DNA from: Paracoccaceae bacterium
GTDB lineage: Bacteria > Pseudomonadota > Alphaproteobacteria > Rhodobacterales > Rhodobacteraceae
DNA length: 14,070 nucleotides
Reading direction: 5' to 3'
NCBI GenBank assembly: GCA_012036325.1
Contig: JAAUPC010000051.1
Coordinates: 1-14,070 of the forward strand
Numbering within the stretch: the stretch's first letter is position 1; every line of letters starts with the position of its first letter. The notes beneath the pieces are model-generated. The model was not told the DNA's origin. It searched no databases and saw nothing but the letters and a program-made list of their open reading frames with translations. Both the position numbers and the translations under genes were made by a program. Positions 14,035 to 14,070 of this stretch are shown in pieces.

Positions 14035-14070
14035 GGGGTTGCGGCGCGGGGCGGGGGGTCACCGGCAGGG

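Noticed and set aside
1..14070. A novel defence, CRISPR, toxin-antitoxin or retron-type system
   Set aside because: No array of repeats, reverse transcriptase, nuclease-helicase set or small paired genes was seen; the genes are metabolic or housekeeping. The STAS/kinase pair is a known type of module.

Overview
The window is high-GC DNA with densely packed genes, many overlapping. The gene set (RluA, HspQ, FtsK, LolA, a membrane-anchored FMN glutamate synthase-like protein, DadA) suggests an alphaproteobacterium, most likely Rhodobacterales (Rhodobacteraceae/Paracoccaceae). This rests on protein resemblance recalled from memory; no search was run.

Layout. Bases 1-240 are an AT-richer stretch (about 48% G+C by hand count) fused to the last ~68 codons of an aldehyde dehydrogenase gene. 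The right-hand junction is sharp (72% G+C in the next 60 bases). A long leftward block follows. In transcription order it is hspQ, an STAS anti-sigma antagonist and a GHKL anti-sigma kinase, then gamma-glutamyltransferase, free methionine-(R)-sulfoxide reductase, a homocysteine S-methyltransferase, rluA and the glutamate synthase-like protein. A rightward lipoprotein gene with a lytic-transglycosylase-like fold starts at 7405 and converges on a frameshifted lolA. A frameshifted dadA diverges from lolA and is followed by a decayed beta-barrel remnant. A bacterial Ser/Thr kinase and the motor half of FtsK, both leftward, fill the right end.

How the genes fit together. Three leftward genes share a glutathione/methionine theme: gamma-glutamyl transfer or hydrolysis, reduction of free Met-R-sulfoxide, and methylation of homocysteine to methionine. 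Two of the junctions overlap (ggt/fRMsr and methyltransferase/rluA). The STAS/GHKL pair is a compact partner-switching module; no phosphatase or sigma factor is present, and it sits beside a heat-shock gene. lolA, ftsK and rluA are housekeeping genes.

The main oddity is reading-frame integrity. lolA and dadA each need exactly one extra base to restore a full-length protein. ftsK meets an in-frame stop just upstream of its first ATG, next to a run of six C. The barrel remnant also changes frame. Because lolA and ftsK are usually essential, sequencing or assembly error is a strong alternative to gene decay. I found no convincing new defence, secretion or RNA-based system, and saw no tRNA, rRNA, CRISPR array or complete insertion sequence.
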